NCBI GenBank assembly: GCA_031288215.1
Contig: JAITRV010000003.1
Span: 1-7,266, forward strand
DNA from: Spirochaetaceae bacterium
GTDB taxonomy: Bacteria; Spirochaetota; Spirochaetia; Treponematales; Breznakiellaceae
Direction of reading: 5' to 3'
Length of the DNA: 7,266 nucleotides
The position numbers and the translations under genes were made by a program. This document shows, piece by piece, positions 7,214-7,266 of this stretch. How positions within the stretch are numbered: the first letter of the stretch is position 1; the number at the start of each line of letters is the position of its first letter. The notes below the pieces were generated by a model. The model was not told where the DNA came from and made no database searches. It saw only the letters and a list, made by a program, of their open reading frames with translations.

Positions 7214-7249
7214 TTACCCGGCGCCCAAATCGATGATTAACTTATCCAT
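7214..7249 (-). CDS. Eleven-residue mini-ORF duplicating the uvrA N-terminus (possible leader or upstream ORF)
   Basis: On the minus strand ATG at 7249-7247 opens the frame M D K L I I D L G A G and stops at TAA (7216-7214). It is in frame with uvrA and separated from its ATG by only GTT. Its first 17 bases, ATGGATAAGTTAATCAT, match the uvrA start (7210-7194) at 16 of 17 positions, and GGCGCC followed by GGG recurs after both. This points to a short tandem duplication of the uvrA start region that has since diverged. It has no clear Shine-Dalgarno (AAAGAAATT before the ATG). It could be translated and feed ribosomes to uvrA by termination-reinitiation, or it could be an untranslated relic. 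The reading frame and duplication are seen; any role is inferred. Confidence 0.5.
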   Translation of the reverse strand: MDKLIIDLGAG

Positions 7250-7258
7250 AATTTCTTT

Positions 7259-7264
7259 ATTGTA
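7259..7264 (-). promoter_or_regulatory. Possible -10 box of the uvrA operon
   Basis: TACAAT on the minus strand differs from the TATAAT consensus by one base and lies 9 bases before the ATG of the mini-ORF. The -35 region would be beyond the window edge and cannot be checked. If the box is used, the transcript would start at or within a few bases of the mini-ORF ATG, making it almost leaderless. Confidence 0.25.
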
Positions 7265-7266
7265 CC

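Overview
The window carries a two-gene operon on the minus strand and, downstream of it, a GC-rich non-coding repeat block. It most likely comes from a spirochaete of the Treponema group, GC-richer than the pathogenic treponemes and perhaps an environmental or gut lineage. The grounds are the order uvrA followed by a large LptD/OstA-like outer-membrane protein (from memory, Treponema pallidum has TP0514-TP0515 in this order) and the divergent, treponeme-like form of the LptD homologue. This assignment is inference; no taxonomic marker is present.

Layout, in transcription order from right to left. At the right edge is a possible -10 box, then an 11-codon mini-ORF (MDKLIIDLGAG-stop). It is a near-duplicate of the first codons of uvrA, lies in frame with it, and ends three bases before the uvrA start codon. 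Next is a full-length uvrA (nucleotide excision repair damage sensor, 971 aa, all ATPase and zinc motifs intact). Its stop codon overlaps the start codon of the next gene as ATGA. That gene encodes a 1141-aa protein with a signal peptide, an acidic linker, a small SAP-like helical segment, an OstA/LptA-like periplasmic domain, an LptD-type conserved block and a long beta-barrel-like C-terminal region ending in Tyr. Its stop codon is at 873-875.

Positions 1-872 hold no convincing gene. They consist of (a) three tandem copies of a 102-104 bp unit (1-300), (b) a 65-bp stretch without recognised structure (301-365), and (c) two composite repeat units (366-592 and 593-872). Each composite unit can fold into a long, nested, imperfect hairpin. 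The outer arms are shared between the units, but the central stems are unrelated in sequence and still perfectly self-complementary in each. The second unit ends at the lptD stop codon. This looks like a family of palindromic, MITE-like or structured-RNA repeats and is the least explained part of the window.

The two proteins do not obviously work together: UvrA acts in cytosolic DNA repair with UvrB/UvrC, and the LptD-like protein acts at the outer membrane. The overlap argues for co-transcription and translational coupling rather than a shared pathway.
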